A stretch of DNA of 18,140 nt from assembly GCA_024635465.1 (NCBI GenBank), contig JAGXIS010000040.1, positions 1 through 18,140 of the forward strand, written 5' to 3'. Below the pieces are notes generated by a model that was not told where the DNA came from, made no database searches, and saw nothing but the letters and a program-made list of their open reading frames with translations. The position numbers and the translations under genes were made by a program. The DNA comes from Bacteroidota bacterium (lineage in GTDB: Bacteria > Bacteroidota > Rhodothermia > Balneolales > Balneolaceae). Shown here one piece after another: positions 7,532 to 14,634 of the stretch. Every line of letters begins with the position of its first letter. Position 1 is the first letter of the stretch.

Positions 7532-7647
7532 TTCCATCAAATATGGGACTATTTTTATTTATCTGCAAACAATTGTGCTACACTTATTCAACAATAGATT
7601 CAGAATTAAGTATCACAATAACAGGTAGCCTCCTGATTAAAGTAAAT

Positions 7648-8817
7648 TTAAAAAACATATCCGGTTCCAAAATAGAACCGAAATGACTCATTTGAAAACC
7701 CTAAATCACTCCTTAAGATTAAATCAGGGTGGAAAAGTGTAAAAGCGAAGCCAACTCCAATACTATGCTTCCATTCATCAAAAAACGCATTTGAATCAAA
7801 ATCACTGTATACCCTTCCTGTATCCCAAAAAAGATGTGAACCAATTTTAACTTGATCATCCAGGACTGAAAATAACCATGTTCGAATTTCAGCCATGCTT
7901 AAAATAGAACTCTCTCCCCTAAATCTGTTCAAATAAAATCCCCTTAGCCCCTCTTCATTACCGATGATAGGCATTGCCCAAAAAGGGGCATCACCAAATA
8001 TTTGATCATATTTTACCCTATACGCAAAAACAACATCAGGTAAAATTGTTTTATACTGTCTCAAATCAACTGTTATTTCAGAATAGGAAAAATCCAGTCC
8101 AAAAAGTGAAGGGGCTACATTAAACCCGGCTTCATATTGAATACCTCTGGTTGGAGAAAATTCATCATCTCTACTATCTATAAAGGCCCCAATTCCAATT
8201 TTCCCAATAGAACTCGTTTGAAATCCCGGTGGTTCATCATTTGAAAAGAGTGACTCATCGCCCCTGTTGATGCTGTTTACCCTCCAAAAAGTTGTGGTTG
8301 CAAATAGGTCTATTTTCCCATACTCTGAAAATTCACCAACTTTTTTTCTGGCGATATATTTTAGATATAATTCTCGATTCTCATAGAAATAAAACCCTTC
8401 ATCAAAAAGCTTTTTTGAAAAATCGGTCTCATTTCCAATCCCGAAATATTGTCCCTGTGTAATTCTTTGACCTAGAAATTCAAATCTACTTCTCAGATTC
8501 AATCCAAAAGTCTTTGTTCTCTCATACTCGATCTGTGATACAAAATATCCTTTAGTTGAAACTGTAATATCCGTTTTTAAATTACTTAGAAAAGGTTCTA
8601 CACCAACACCGTAGTTTATTCTTTGGAGAAACCCGCCACCATATAGACCCCAATCGGAACTGTAACCTGCTATGGGTAAAATCGAATAAAAGCTGCCCAC
8701 TCTGTCGGCACTTACGGGTTCTCTGTCTGACTCCTCACTTCCTGAATCATTTTGAGAGTATACATCGTAGGTATAAAACAGTAGAACCAGAACAGAACAA
8801 ATGATCTTCTTCAGCAT
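7648..8817 (-). CDS. Omp85/BamA-like outer-membrane beta-barrel protein without POTRA domains
   Basis: 389 aa. A signal peptide runs to about residue 22 (MLKKIICSVLVLLF, then YDVYSQ), and a short acidic stretch leads straight into amphipathic beta strands. Family signs are the segment DSRDDEFSPTRG (214-225), typical of the surface-antigen (D15/Omp85) barrel, and the L6-loop motif LRGFYLNRFRG (291-301) with R292-G-F. The last residues (FRFYFGTGYVF) end in Phe, as for outer-membrane insertion signals. There is no room for POTRA domains, so this is a barrel-only member like those annotated 'BamA/TamA family outer membrane protein'. Its ATG directly abuts the TAA of the AhpD-like gene, so translation is probably coupled. 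The role may be transport or lipid/protein handling at the outer membrane; substrate unknown. Confidence 0.87.
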   Translation of the reverse strand: MLKKIICSVLVLLFYTYDVYSQNDSGSEESDREPVSADRVGSFYSILPIAGYSSDWGLYGGGFLQRINYGVGVEPFLSNLKTDITVSTKGYFVSQIEYERTKTFGLNLRSRFEFLGQRITQGQYFGIGNETDFSKKLFDEGFYFYENRELYLKYIARKKVGEFSEYGKIDLFATTTFWRVNSINRGDESLFSNDEPPGFQTSSIGKIGIGAFIDSRDDEFSPTRGIQYEAGFNVAPSLFGLDFSYSEITVDLRQYKTILPDVVFAYRVKYDQIFGDAPFWAMPIIGNEEGLRGFYLNRFRGESSILSMAEIRTWLFSVLDDQVKIGSHLFWDTGRVYSDFDSNAFFDEWKHSIGVGFAFTLFHPDLILRSDLGFSNESFRFYFGTGYVF

Positions 8818-9180
8818 TTACAACAACCCTTCATTTTTTAACATCTCTATCGTTTCAACTGCATGCCTTAAATGGGGAATAACTATGCTGCCACCTACCA
8901 CCAATGCCACATTCAAAGCATCGATGATCTCTTCTTTTGTTGAACCGGTTTTTGCACACTGTTCAAGATGATAGTCTATACAATCATTACATCTCAACAC
9001 TGCTGATGCTACCAACCCTAATAGTTCTTTGGTTTTAGAGTTTAATGCCCCATCCTTATAGGTATTGCTATCTAAATTGAAAAAGCGTTTTATTCCCAGG
9101 TGATCCAGATCTAAAACCTTTTTATTCTTTTTTTCCCTTTCTTGACGAAATTTCTCAAGTCGGTTCAACTCTGAATTCAT
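8818..9180 (-). CDS. Carboxymuconolactone decarboxylase / AhpD-like protein
   Basis: 120 aa. The AhpD-type CxxC appears as LRCNDCIDYHLEQC (62-75), with C64, C67 and the following His71. It is flanked by the helices TKELLGLVASAVL and TKEEIIDALNVALVVGGS that are typical of carboxymuconolactone decarboxylase-like four-helix proteins. The redox CxxC and H71 suggest alkylhydroperoxidase or thiol-redox activity, not true decarboxylase activity; AhpD-like proteins usually act as trimers or hexamers in the cytoplasm. It lies 114 bp after hemG on the same strand and its TAA touches the ATG of the Omp85-type gene, so it is the upstream member of a coupled pair. The N-terminal 20 residues are highly charged (RQEREKKNKK). 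Family call firm; partner and substrate unknown. Confidence 0.9.
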   Translation of the reverse strand: MNSELNRLEKFRQEREKKNKKVLDLDHLGIKRFFNLDSNTYKDGALNSKTKELLGLVASAVLRCNDCIDYHLEQCAKTGSTKEEIIDALNVALVVGGSIVIPHLRHAVETIEMLKNEGLL

Positions 9181-9250
9181 AATTTACACTTGGATGATGG
9201 TTTAAATTTTATATTCGAATTTTGAGTTTTGTAAGATAACTATTCTTTAT

Positions 9251-9275
9251 CTGAAATTACTTAATCGGATTTCAG
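9251..9275 (-). terminator. Possible hairpin after hemG
   Basis: CTGAAAT and ATTTCAG form a perfect 7-bp inverted repeat with an 11-nt loop, 20 bp past the hemG stop. No U-tract follows on the minus strand, so it is at best a weak or leaky terminator before the AhpD-like gene. Confidence 0.25.
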
Positions 9276-9294
9276 GTGTTTGACTTAGAAACAA

Positions 9295-10650
9295 TTAGTG
9301 ATTAAATTGATCGGTAAGTGAGTCAGCCAGTTTCAATCCATTTTTTATACAATCCGGAACTGAAATGCCATTTCTGAAATTACCTGCCATTGTGAGTCCG
9401 AGAAATTCATCCTCAAACTTTTCAAATAGATTTAATGTATTATCATAATTCAAATGATAAGCAGGTATCGATTTTGGCCAGTATACATGATCCATAAATT
9501 GATAACCACCGCGCAATCCTATTAACTCTTTTAACTCCTCTTCCACTATTGTGACTAATTTATTGGTATCCAATTCTGCCAATTTGGGCTCCCTTCCGCC
9601 ACCTACAAAAACAGTCAGTAGATGACTCTCTTTGGGGGAGCGTCCCTCAAAAAGAGTTGAAGAGAATAACGCCCCTAAAACAGATCTATTTTCAACTTCA
9701 GGTACCAAAAATCCAAACCCATCAAGCGAGTGTTGGATGTCCTCTTTTTTATATCCCAGATGCAAAACAGAGAGTTTAGGATAATCAACTTCATTTTCGA
9801 ATGTATAGCCATTTTTTGTTAATGAATTGAAAATTTCGCCAACCTGGTAAAGCGGTACATTGATAATTATATGATTGAAAGGTCCAAACGTATTATTATT
9901 GCTTGATAAGTACCATAACTCTTCTCTCTTTTCAAGTGCAGTTACCTTATGGGCATAGTGAACAACGTCCAATGCTGAGGCCAATTTTAATGGAAGAGTT
10001 TGAAGACCCTTTTTAAAAGAGACCAACGATCGATCCATTTTCTCATGACTACTTTTTTTCCTTGAAGCGGCAATGGCTCCCCAAATCAATGAACCATAGT
10101 TCTCCTCTAATTGTGCCATCTTGGGAAAAACATGTCTGAGACTTAAATTCTCCGGTCGGTTTGCAAATATACCTGCTACAAATGGGTTCACTGCATAATC
10201 CAAAATCTCTCTTCCAAATCTTCTCTCGATAAATTCAGCTATGCTTTGATCTCTATTTGGATTAGCACTTAGAAAGGGTTCTTTCAATATCCGGAATTTA
10301 CTTTTGATGGTTAACAACGGTGAACGAACTGCTTCCAACATCGATTGAGGCATGGATAGCAACTCTCCATTTTTAACTATGAATCGCTTGGACGCCTCAC
10401 GATTTGCAACAATCATATCATCATTCAATCCAAGTTCCGTAAATAAATCAGCCACTGTCTTATCTCTAATCAACAGTGTGTTTGGACCGTATTCGGTAAG
10501 CCACTCTCCATTTTGAACTGTTTTAATCGCTCCTCCGGGTTCACTGTTCTTCTCAAAAACGGAAACCTCAAACCCATTTTTTTTTAAAGAGTACGCAGTT
10601 GTTAATCCGGTAATTCCTGATCCAACCACAGCTATCTTCTTGTTGCTCAT
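9295..10650 (-). CDS. hemG: Protoporphyrinogen/coproporphyrinogen oxidase (HemY-type, FAD)
   Basis: 451 aa, the usual length. The N-terminal dinucleotide-binding fold is IAVVGSGITGLTTAYSL (6-22) with GSGITG at 10-15 and the ribose-binding acid E33 (VFEKN), followed by PGGAI and the family segment LTEYGPNTLL (51-60). The middle contains RRFGREILDYAVNPFVAGIFA, typical of PPOX, and the C-terminus carries the FAD-closing segment LTMAGNFRNGISVPDCIKNG (about 419-438). The enzyme oxidises protoporphyrinogen IX to protoporphyrin IX, or coproporphyrinogen III in the coproporphyrin-dependent branch, with O2. It is membrane-associated. The symbol follows common database use for this FAD family, also called hemY; it is not the E. 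coli HemG flavodoxin type. It is divergent from a FecA-like receptor with paired palindromic operators between them. Confidence 0.95.
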   Translation of the reverse strand: MSNKKIAVVGSGITGLTTAYSLKKNGFEVSVFEKNSEPGGAIKTVQNGEWLTEYGPNTLLIRDKTVADLFTELGLNDDMIVANREASKRFIVKNGELLSMPQSMLEAVRSPLLTIKSKFRILKEPFLSANPNRDQSIAEFIERRFGREILDYAVNPFVAGIFANRPENLSLRHVFPKMAQLEENYGSLIWGAIAASRKKSSHEKMDRSLVSFKKGLQTLPLKLASALDVVHYAHKVTALEKREELWYLSSNNNTFGPFNHIIINVPLYQVGEIFNSLTKNGYTFENEVDYPKLSVLHLGYKKEDIQHSLDGFGFLVPEVENRSVLGALFSSTLFEGRSPKESHLLTVFVGGGREPKLAELDTNKLVTIVEEELKELIGLRGGYQFMDHVYWPKSIPAYHLNYDNTLNLFEKFEDEFLGLTMAGNFRNGISVPDCIKNGLKLADSLTDQFNH

Positions 10651-10692
10651 ATTTTTAATCGCTTTTCAGACTATCTTTATTAGAATTTTATT

Positions 10693-10713
10693 TATTTAGA
10701 ATCTATCTAAATA
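10693..10713. promoter_or_regulatory. Palindromic operator 1 (DtxR/IdeR-like), hemG side
   Basis: Perfect 8-bp arms TATTTAGA and TCTAAATA flank a 5-bp spacer (ATCTA). The site is 43-63 bp upstream of the hemG ATG and just upstream of the -35 of the receptor promoter. The TTTAGA-N5-TCTAAA shape resembles DtxR/IdeR/MntR-family metal-repressor sites more than Fur boxes. The regulator is inferred, not seen. Confidence 0.65.
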
Positions 10714-10717
10714 GACC

Positions 10718-10746
10718 TTGACATCTTTTGCGTACCCTCTTAAATT
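10718..10746 (+). promoter_or_regulatory. Sigma-70-type promoter of the TonB-dependent receptor
   Basis: A perfect -35 TTGACA (10718-10723) is followed after exactly 17 bp by TAAATT (10741-10746) as the -10. The -10 overlaps the second palindromic operator (10743-10761). Transcription would start near 10753, about 40 nt before the ATG. Confidence 0.6.
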
Positions 10747-10761
10747 AGACTCAATCTAAAT
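10743..10761. promoter_or_regulatory. Palindromic operator 2 (DtxR/IdeR-like), over the receptor promoter
   Basis: AATTAGA-N5-TCTAAAT has the same 19-bp layout and the same right arm as operator 1, with one mismatch between its arms. Its centre is 49 bp from that of operator 1. It covers the -10 and probable start site, the expected place for repression by a metal-loaded regulator. Confidence 0.62.
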
Positions 10762-10792
10762 AAAGGGACCAACTAATATTCTTTCTAATATA

Positions 10793-13033
10793 ATGAAGAT
10801 TCAACTAGCTAAAATCTTACTTTTTTCTGTTTCTGTTTTCCTGTTTCTTGCTCAACCGGTAATCTCTCAAACGTCACAGTCGACAAAACCGGACTCGACG
10901 AATAAAGTTCAAAAGGTATGGATGGATCGAATTATGGTTGTTGGTGTACCTGTTTGGATGACTCAAATCCCAGGTGCTGCCAGTTATATTTCAAGTGAGC
11001 AGATGCAAGAACAAAATTACTCAGATATAAATCGTGTCTTACGATCAGTTAGCGGTATCAATATTCAGGAGGAAGATGGATTCGGCCTTCGCCCAAATAT
11101 TGGATTACGGGGTGCAGGTGTGGAACGGAGTTCAAAAATCAATATCATGGAAGATGGTATTCTAGTTGCTCCGGCTCCATATTCAGCACCGGCGGCTTAT
11201 TACTTCCCTAATGTAAGCCGTATGAATTCTGTTGAAGTCCGGAAAGGTTCTTCACAGATCAAATATGGACCAAATACAACAGGTGGAGCGATTAATTTAA
11301 TATCGACTCCTATTCCAAGTGAATTTTCAGGTAGAACTGAGTTTGGATTAGGTGAACGAAATGCCAATAAATTTTATGCTTCCATTGGTAATTCAACCAC
11401 AAACTTTGGATATATGATTGAAGGTCTGCATATGACCAATGATGGATTTAAAGTTCTCGACAATAAAGAGAACACAGGCTATAAAATCAATGATATTCTT
11501 GGTAAAATTATGTTCAGAACGAACCCTGACGCGTCAGTTTATCATCGTATTGAGATAAAAATGGGTTATAATGACCAGGTATCAGACGAAACCTATCTTG
11601 GTCTCACCAGAGAAGATTACAATAATACACCACTACGCAGATATGCCGGCTCACAGGTTGATCAAATGAATACTGAACATTTTCAGATCATGGCAAGACA
11701 CCTCGCCTATTTTAATGACATGTTTAATCTGTCTACTACTATTTATCGAAACGACTTTGCAAGAAATTGGTACAAATTACAGTCTGTTAATGGCCGGTCT
11801 ATTTCAAATGTATTGAGTAATCCGTCTGAAAATGAAACCGCTGTCAACTATTTACGAGGTGGCAACAGTCTGGATAACGCGCTATCGGTACGCTCAAATA
11901 ATAGAGAGTACTATTCGCAGGGAATTGAATCAATCGCCGGTTTAAATTTTGACCTGAATAGAACTGAACATAATGTCCAGATTGGAGTTCGTGTGCATCA
12001 AGATGAGGAAGATCGATTTCAGTTAGAAGATCAATATTCAATGCAGAATGGCACTATGATCCTTACCACTCCCGGTATTCCGGGAACACAGGCCAATAGA
12101 GTGGGATCTGCAACAGCACTATCTTTTTATATTCAGGATGAAATTACCCTTGAAAATTTCACCCTCACACCCGGTGTACGCATTGAAAATATCTGGTTCA
12201 ATAACAAAAACTTTGGAAGCAGTGATCTAAATCGTTCCGGTTCCAATTTGAATGAGAATGATTACACTATTAATGAAATTGTACCGGGAGTTGGTTTTAC
12301 ATACAGACTCAACAGTGAGTTAACACTTATATCCGGTATTCATAAAGGCTTCTCTCCCCCAAGTCCCGGTTCATCAAGTGAAACCCGATCAGAACAGAGT
12401 GTGAATTATGAACTTGGATTCCGATTTTCAAATGACAGAGTCCAAACCGAGGTAATTAGCTTCTATAATGACTACAGCAACCTACTTGGATCAGATCTCG
12501 CAGCCGGTGGTGGCAGTGGCACAACTGCTCAGTTTAATGCCGGTGAAGTAAGAGTTTTAGGTCTGGAAGTAAGTAGCACATTGGATTTTGCAGATTTCCT
12601 ACAGTTTAGCGAGGTGGCACTGCCATTTCGTGCAAATTATACTTACACAAATGCCACTTTCCAATCAGACTTTAACAGCGATTTTGGTCCATGGGGTGAT
12701 GTTAATATCGGTGATGAAATACCATTTATTCCCACACATCAGTTCAACAGCTCTATCGGATTGGGTTATAAAGCCGTAGCAATTAACATTAATATGATGT
12801 ATTCACCCATGATGAGAACAGTAGCCGGAAGTGGAACTATAGACCCGAATTTTGCTACTGACAGCCATTTTATAACCGATATCAGTACAGACTATCAACT
12901 CTTTACAGATGTAAATCTCTTTTTGAACGTCAGAAATTTGTTCGATAACAGATATGTAGTTTCAGATAGGCCGGCCGGATTGCGACCCGGTCTTCCGAGA
13001 ACAGTAATGGGCGGGTTAAGAGTGACTTTCTAA
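10793..13033 (+). CDS. TonB-dependent outer-membrane receptor, FecA-like (ferric chelate uptake)
   Basis: 746 aa. The signal peptide ends near residue 26 (FLFLAQPVISQ). A TonB-box-like stretch lies near 45-51 (DRIMVVG), and the plug domain spans about 52-175: VLRSVSGINIQEEDGFG, IGLRGAGVERSSKINIMEDG, APAPYSAPAAYYFPNVSRM, VEVRKGSSQIKYGPNTTGG. The APAPY/AAYY/RM pattern is close to FecA-type ferric dicitrate receptors. A 22-strand barrel follows, with the C-terminal segment NLFDNRYVVSDRP and final VTF ending in Phe. There is no CarboxypepD_reg (SusC-type) N-terminal domain and no FecA-type N-terminal signalling domain, so it probably does not drive a FecR/FecI relay. Two palindromes and a strong promoter upstream indicate metal control. 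Substrate inferred to be a ferric chelate, unproven. Confidence 0.93.
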   Translation: MKIQLAKILLFSVSVFLFLAQPVISQTSQSTKPDSTNKVQKVWMDRIMVVGVPVWMTQIPGAASYISSEQMQEQNYSDINRVLRSVSGINIQEEDGFGLRPNIGLRGAGVERSSKINIMEDGILVAPAPYSAPAAYYFPNVSRMNSVEVRKGSSQIKYGPNTTGGAINLISTPIPSEFSGRTEFGLGERNANKFYASIGNSTTNFGYMIEGLHMTNDGFKVLDNKENTGYKINDILGKIMFRTNPDASVYHRIEIKMGYNDQVSDETYLGLTREDYNNTPLRRYAGSQVDQMNTEHFQIMARHLAYFNDMFNLSTTIYRNDFARNWYKLQSVNGRSISNVLSNPSENETAVNYLRGGNSLDNALSVRSNNREYYSQGIESIAGLNFDLNRTEHNVQIGVRVHQDEEDRFQLEDQYSMQNGTMILTTPGIPGTQANRVGSATALSFYIQDEITLENFTLTPGVRIENIWFNNKNFGSSDLNRSGSNLNENDYTINEIVPGVGFTYRLNSELTLISGIHKGFSPPSPGSSSETRSEQSVNYELGFRFSNDRVQTEVISFYNDYSNLLGSDLAAGGGSGTTAQFNAGEVRVLGLEVSSTLDFADFLQFSEVALPFRANYTYTNATFQSDFNSDFGPWGDVNIGDEIPFIPTHQFNSSIGLGYKAVAININMMYSPMMRTVAGSGTIDPNFATDSHFITDISTDYQLFTDVNLFLNVRNLFDNRYVVSDRPAGLRPGLPRTVMGGLRVTF

Positions 13034-13052
13034 TCTTTAGTTCTTACTTTAA

Positions 13053-13091
13053 CGGATGAAGAATCAAAAGTTTGAACGAACTCTTCATCCG
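13053..13091 (+). terminator. Hairpin after the TonB-dependent receptor
   Basis: Perfect 10-bp arms CGGATGAAGA and TCTTCATCCG flank a 19-nt loop, which can itself fold (TCAAA/TTTGA). It starts 20 bp after the receptor stop. The sequence after it is only moderately T-rich (ATCTATTTT further on), so it may be a terminator or an mRNA 3'-end stabiliser. Confidence 0.5.
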
Positions 13092-13129
13092 GTTCATCAA
13101 TCTATTTTAATCAGGAGAATAGATGTAAT

Positions 13130-13169
13130 GACCCATTAAATTTGTAATAAATCTCAAATTAAATGGGTC
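13130..13169. repeat. Long inverted repeat upstream of the SDR gene
   Basis: 14-nt arms GACCCATTAAATTT and AAATTAAATGGGTC match except for one position, with a 12-nt loop. It is the second large hairpin in this 175-bp gap and ends 39 bp before the SDR ATG. A TATATAAA box at 13187-13194 lies between. It could be an operator or a 5' regulatory hairpin, or the terminator of antisense transcription. No U-tract follows directly. Confidence 0.45.
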
Positions 13170-13208
13170 TGTTTGATGTAAACTTTTATATAAAGATTTG
13201 AGTCATTA

Positions 13209-14027
13209 ATGAATATTTCAGTTTTGGGTTGTGGATGGTTAGGCTTCCCTTTAGCCCAAAGATTCTTAAAATCAGGCCATAATATTAAAGGGTCTACAAC
13301 AACTGAAAATAAAATATCTCTTCTCAATCAAAATGGAATCGATAGCTACTTACTCGAATTTCCAAAATCACTGAATCACGAAAATCTTGAACAGTTTCTA
13401 AGCAGTGATATTTTATTTTTGAATATCCCACCCAGAGGTGTTAAAAATAAAACAGATATTAACTATCAAGAAACTATTCACACTATAACCCAAAAAGCAA
13501 CTGCACAAAATATCAAATGGATTATTTTCGTGAGTTCTACATCAGTTTACAATGATAAGGCAGGATTTGTCACGGAAGATGATACTGATATTCACACAGC
13601 ATCACTACCAAATGGAAAACTACTGCTGGAAAGTGAAAATATTGTTCAAAACTCAGGAAAAGACTTCACAATATTGAGAATTGGAGGACTCTATGGATAT
13701 GGACGTCATCCAATTCACTACTTGAGCGGCAAAAAAAATCTCGATGGTGCGGCAAAACCGGTAAATCTAATCCATCAGGTTGATTGCCTGAACATCATCA
13801 GTGAAATAGTAGATCAAGAGAAACGAAATACTGTTTATAACATGGTGTCTGATGGCCATCCGCCGAGAAAGGAATTCTATAAATCAGCAGCCAGGTATTA
13901 CAAACTGGATTCACCAAAATTTAAACGGGATACCGATTCCAATTATAAAGTGGTATCCAATGAAAAGGTAAAACAGGATCTCAATTATACCTTCTCATAT
14001 CCGAATCCTATGGATCATACACCGTAG
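13209..14027 (+). CDS. Atypical SDR / NAD(P)-dependent epimerase-like protein (YeeZ-like)
   Basis: 272 aa. The Rossmann start MNISVLGCGWLGFPLAQRFL (1-20) with GCGWLG (7-12) is characteristic of YeeZ-type atypical SDRs. Other family segments are FLNIPPRG (70-77), IIFVSSTSVYND (105-116), NGKLLLESE (135-143) and ILRIGGLYGYGRHP (155-168). The catalytic Lys-like K137 is present, but the residue four before it is Leu133 where classical SDRs have Tyr, so normal SDR oxidoreductase chemistry is doubtful, as in other members of this subgroup. The protein is cytoplasmic, with no signal or TM. It stands alone between the TonB receptor (same strand, 175 bp upstream, two hairpins between) and the convergent thioredoxin gene. 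No Shine-Dalgarno is visible; the frame starts at the first residue of the nucleotide-binding strand, which supports the start. Confidence 0.85.
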   Translation: MNISVLGCGWLGFPLAQRFLKSGHNIKGSTTTENKISLLNQNGIDSYLLEFPKSLNHENLEQFLSSDILFLNIPPRGVKNKTDINYQETIHTITQKATAQNIKWIIFVSSTSVYNDKAGFVTEDDTDIHTASLPNGKLLLESENIVQNSGKDFTILRIGGLYGYGRHPIHYLSGKKNLDGAAKPVNLIHQVDCLNIISEIVDQEKRNTVYNMVSDGHPPRKEFYKSAARYYKLDSPKFKRDTDSNYKVVSNEKVKQDLNYTFSYPNPMDHTP

Positions 14028-14113
14028 AGTTTGATGGAAACCCATGATGTAAATATCTCCTCTCTGATTAGTCTGCAACTTCGTTTAGAATAACCCATTG
14101 GATTTCAATATCC

Positions 14114-14611
14114 CTATCGTGAGTTTCTGAACTCATCAAAAGATTGGCTTAGAAAAGCGTCACTACCAATATAATTGAGTAGATTTGAGAAAACATCGGC
14201 ATCCAAATATCCCGGCTGAACACCAATTATGGCGCCTTCATCATTCATAAAGAAGGTCGTTGGGACATTTTCGTTTTCCAATGCTCTCGCAAATTGAGCC
14301 TCTGTAAAATCACTGCCCTTATACCTCACCATATTATTGGATTCTACATTAATCTTAACCCATAAGTAGTGATCCGAAATTGCACGTAACACATCATCAT
14401 TGGTATATACTTCTGAATGCATTCGTTGACAAAAAGGACACCAGGATGCATAAACATCAATCAATATCTTTTTATCCTCTTTTGAGGCACGGGTTAATGC
14501 ATCTTCCAGCGTAACAGGTTTGATCTCAACATTTTGTGCAACCAGATAAGCCGGAGATAATAATACTGAGGCGATCAAAATAATTATTGATCTACTTTTA
14601 AAAATATTCAT
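14114..14611 (-). CDS. Exported thioredoxin-fold protein (WCPFC)
   Basis: 165 aa. A signal peptide runs to about residue 26 (SRSIIILIASVLLSPAYLVAQ), so it is periplasmic. The thioredoxin fold has ILIDVYASWCPFC (49-61) with redox Cys58/Cys61, a partner strand WVKINVES, the cis-Pro turn NVPTTFF (P117), and a C-terminal helix. The WCxxC with upstream Tyr/Ala resembles thioredoxin_7/DsbD-gamma-like and SoxW-like proteins, which usually act as reductants or as heme/disulfide-handling helpers in the periplasm. The start ATG at 14611 is 23 bp after the stop of the SpoIIE-type phosphatase, so it is the second gene of a two-gene unit. The partner is not evident and the link to the phosphatase is only positional. 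Confidence 0.9.
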   Translation of the reverse strand: MNIFKSRSIIILIASVLLSPAYLVAQNVEIKPVTLEDALTRASKEDKKILIDVYASWCPFCQRMHSEVYTNDDVLRAISDHYLWVKINVESNNMVRYKGSDFTEAQFARALENENVPTTFFMNDEGAIIGVQPGYLDADVFSNLLNYIGSDAFLSQSFDEFRNSR

Positions 14612-14634
14612 ATTGTAAAATTAGACGGTTCCAA

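Noticed and set aside
7590..7632. A strong AGGAGG on the minus strand followed by a GTG-started 10-codon frame in the actin/Omp85 gap (possible leader peptide)
   Set aside because: The spacing to the GTG is long (about 12 nt), the product is too short and featureless, and there is no attenuator-like hairpin tied to it.
7438..7686. Plus-strand 82-codon frame spanning the actin/Omp85 intergenic gap
   Set aside because: It is antisense to the start of one gene and the end of another, has low-complexity composition without domain signs, and no ribosome binding site; it is best explained as a chance frame in AT-rich DNA.
10693..10761. Reading the two palindromes as Fur boxes
   Set aside because: The classic Fur box has a GATAATGATwATCATTATC core; these sites have TTAGA-N5-TCTAA arms, closer to DtxR-family sites. 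The regulator remains unproven.
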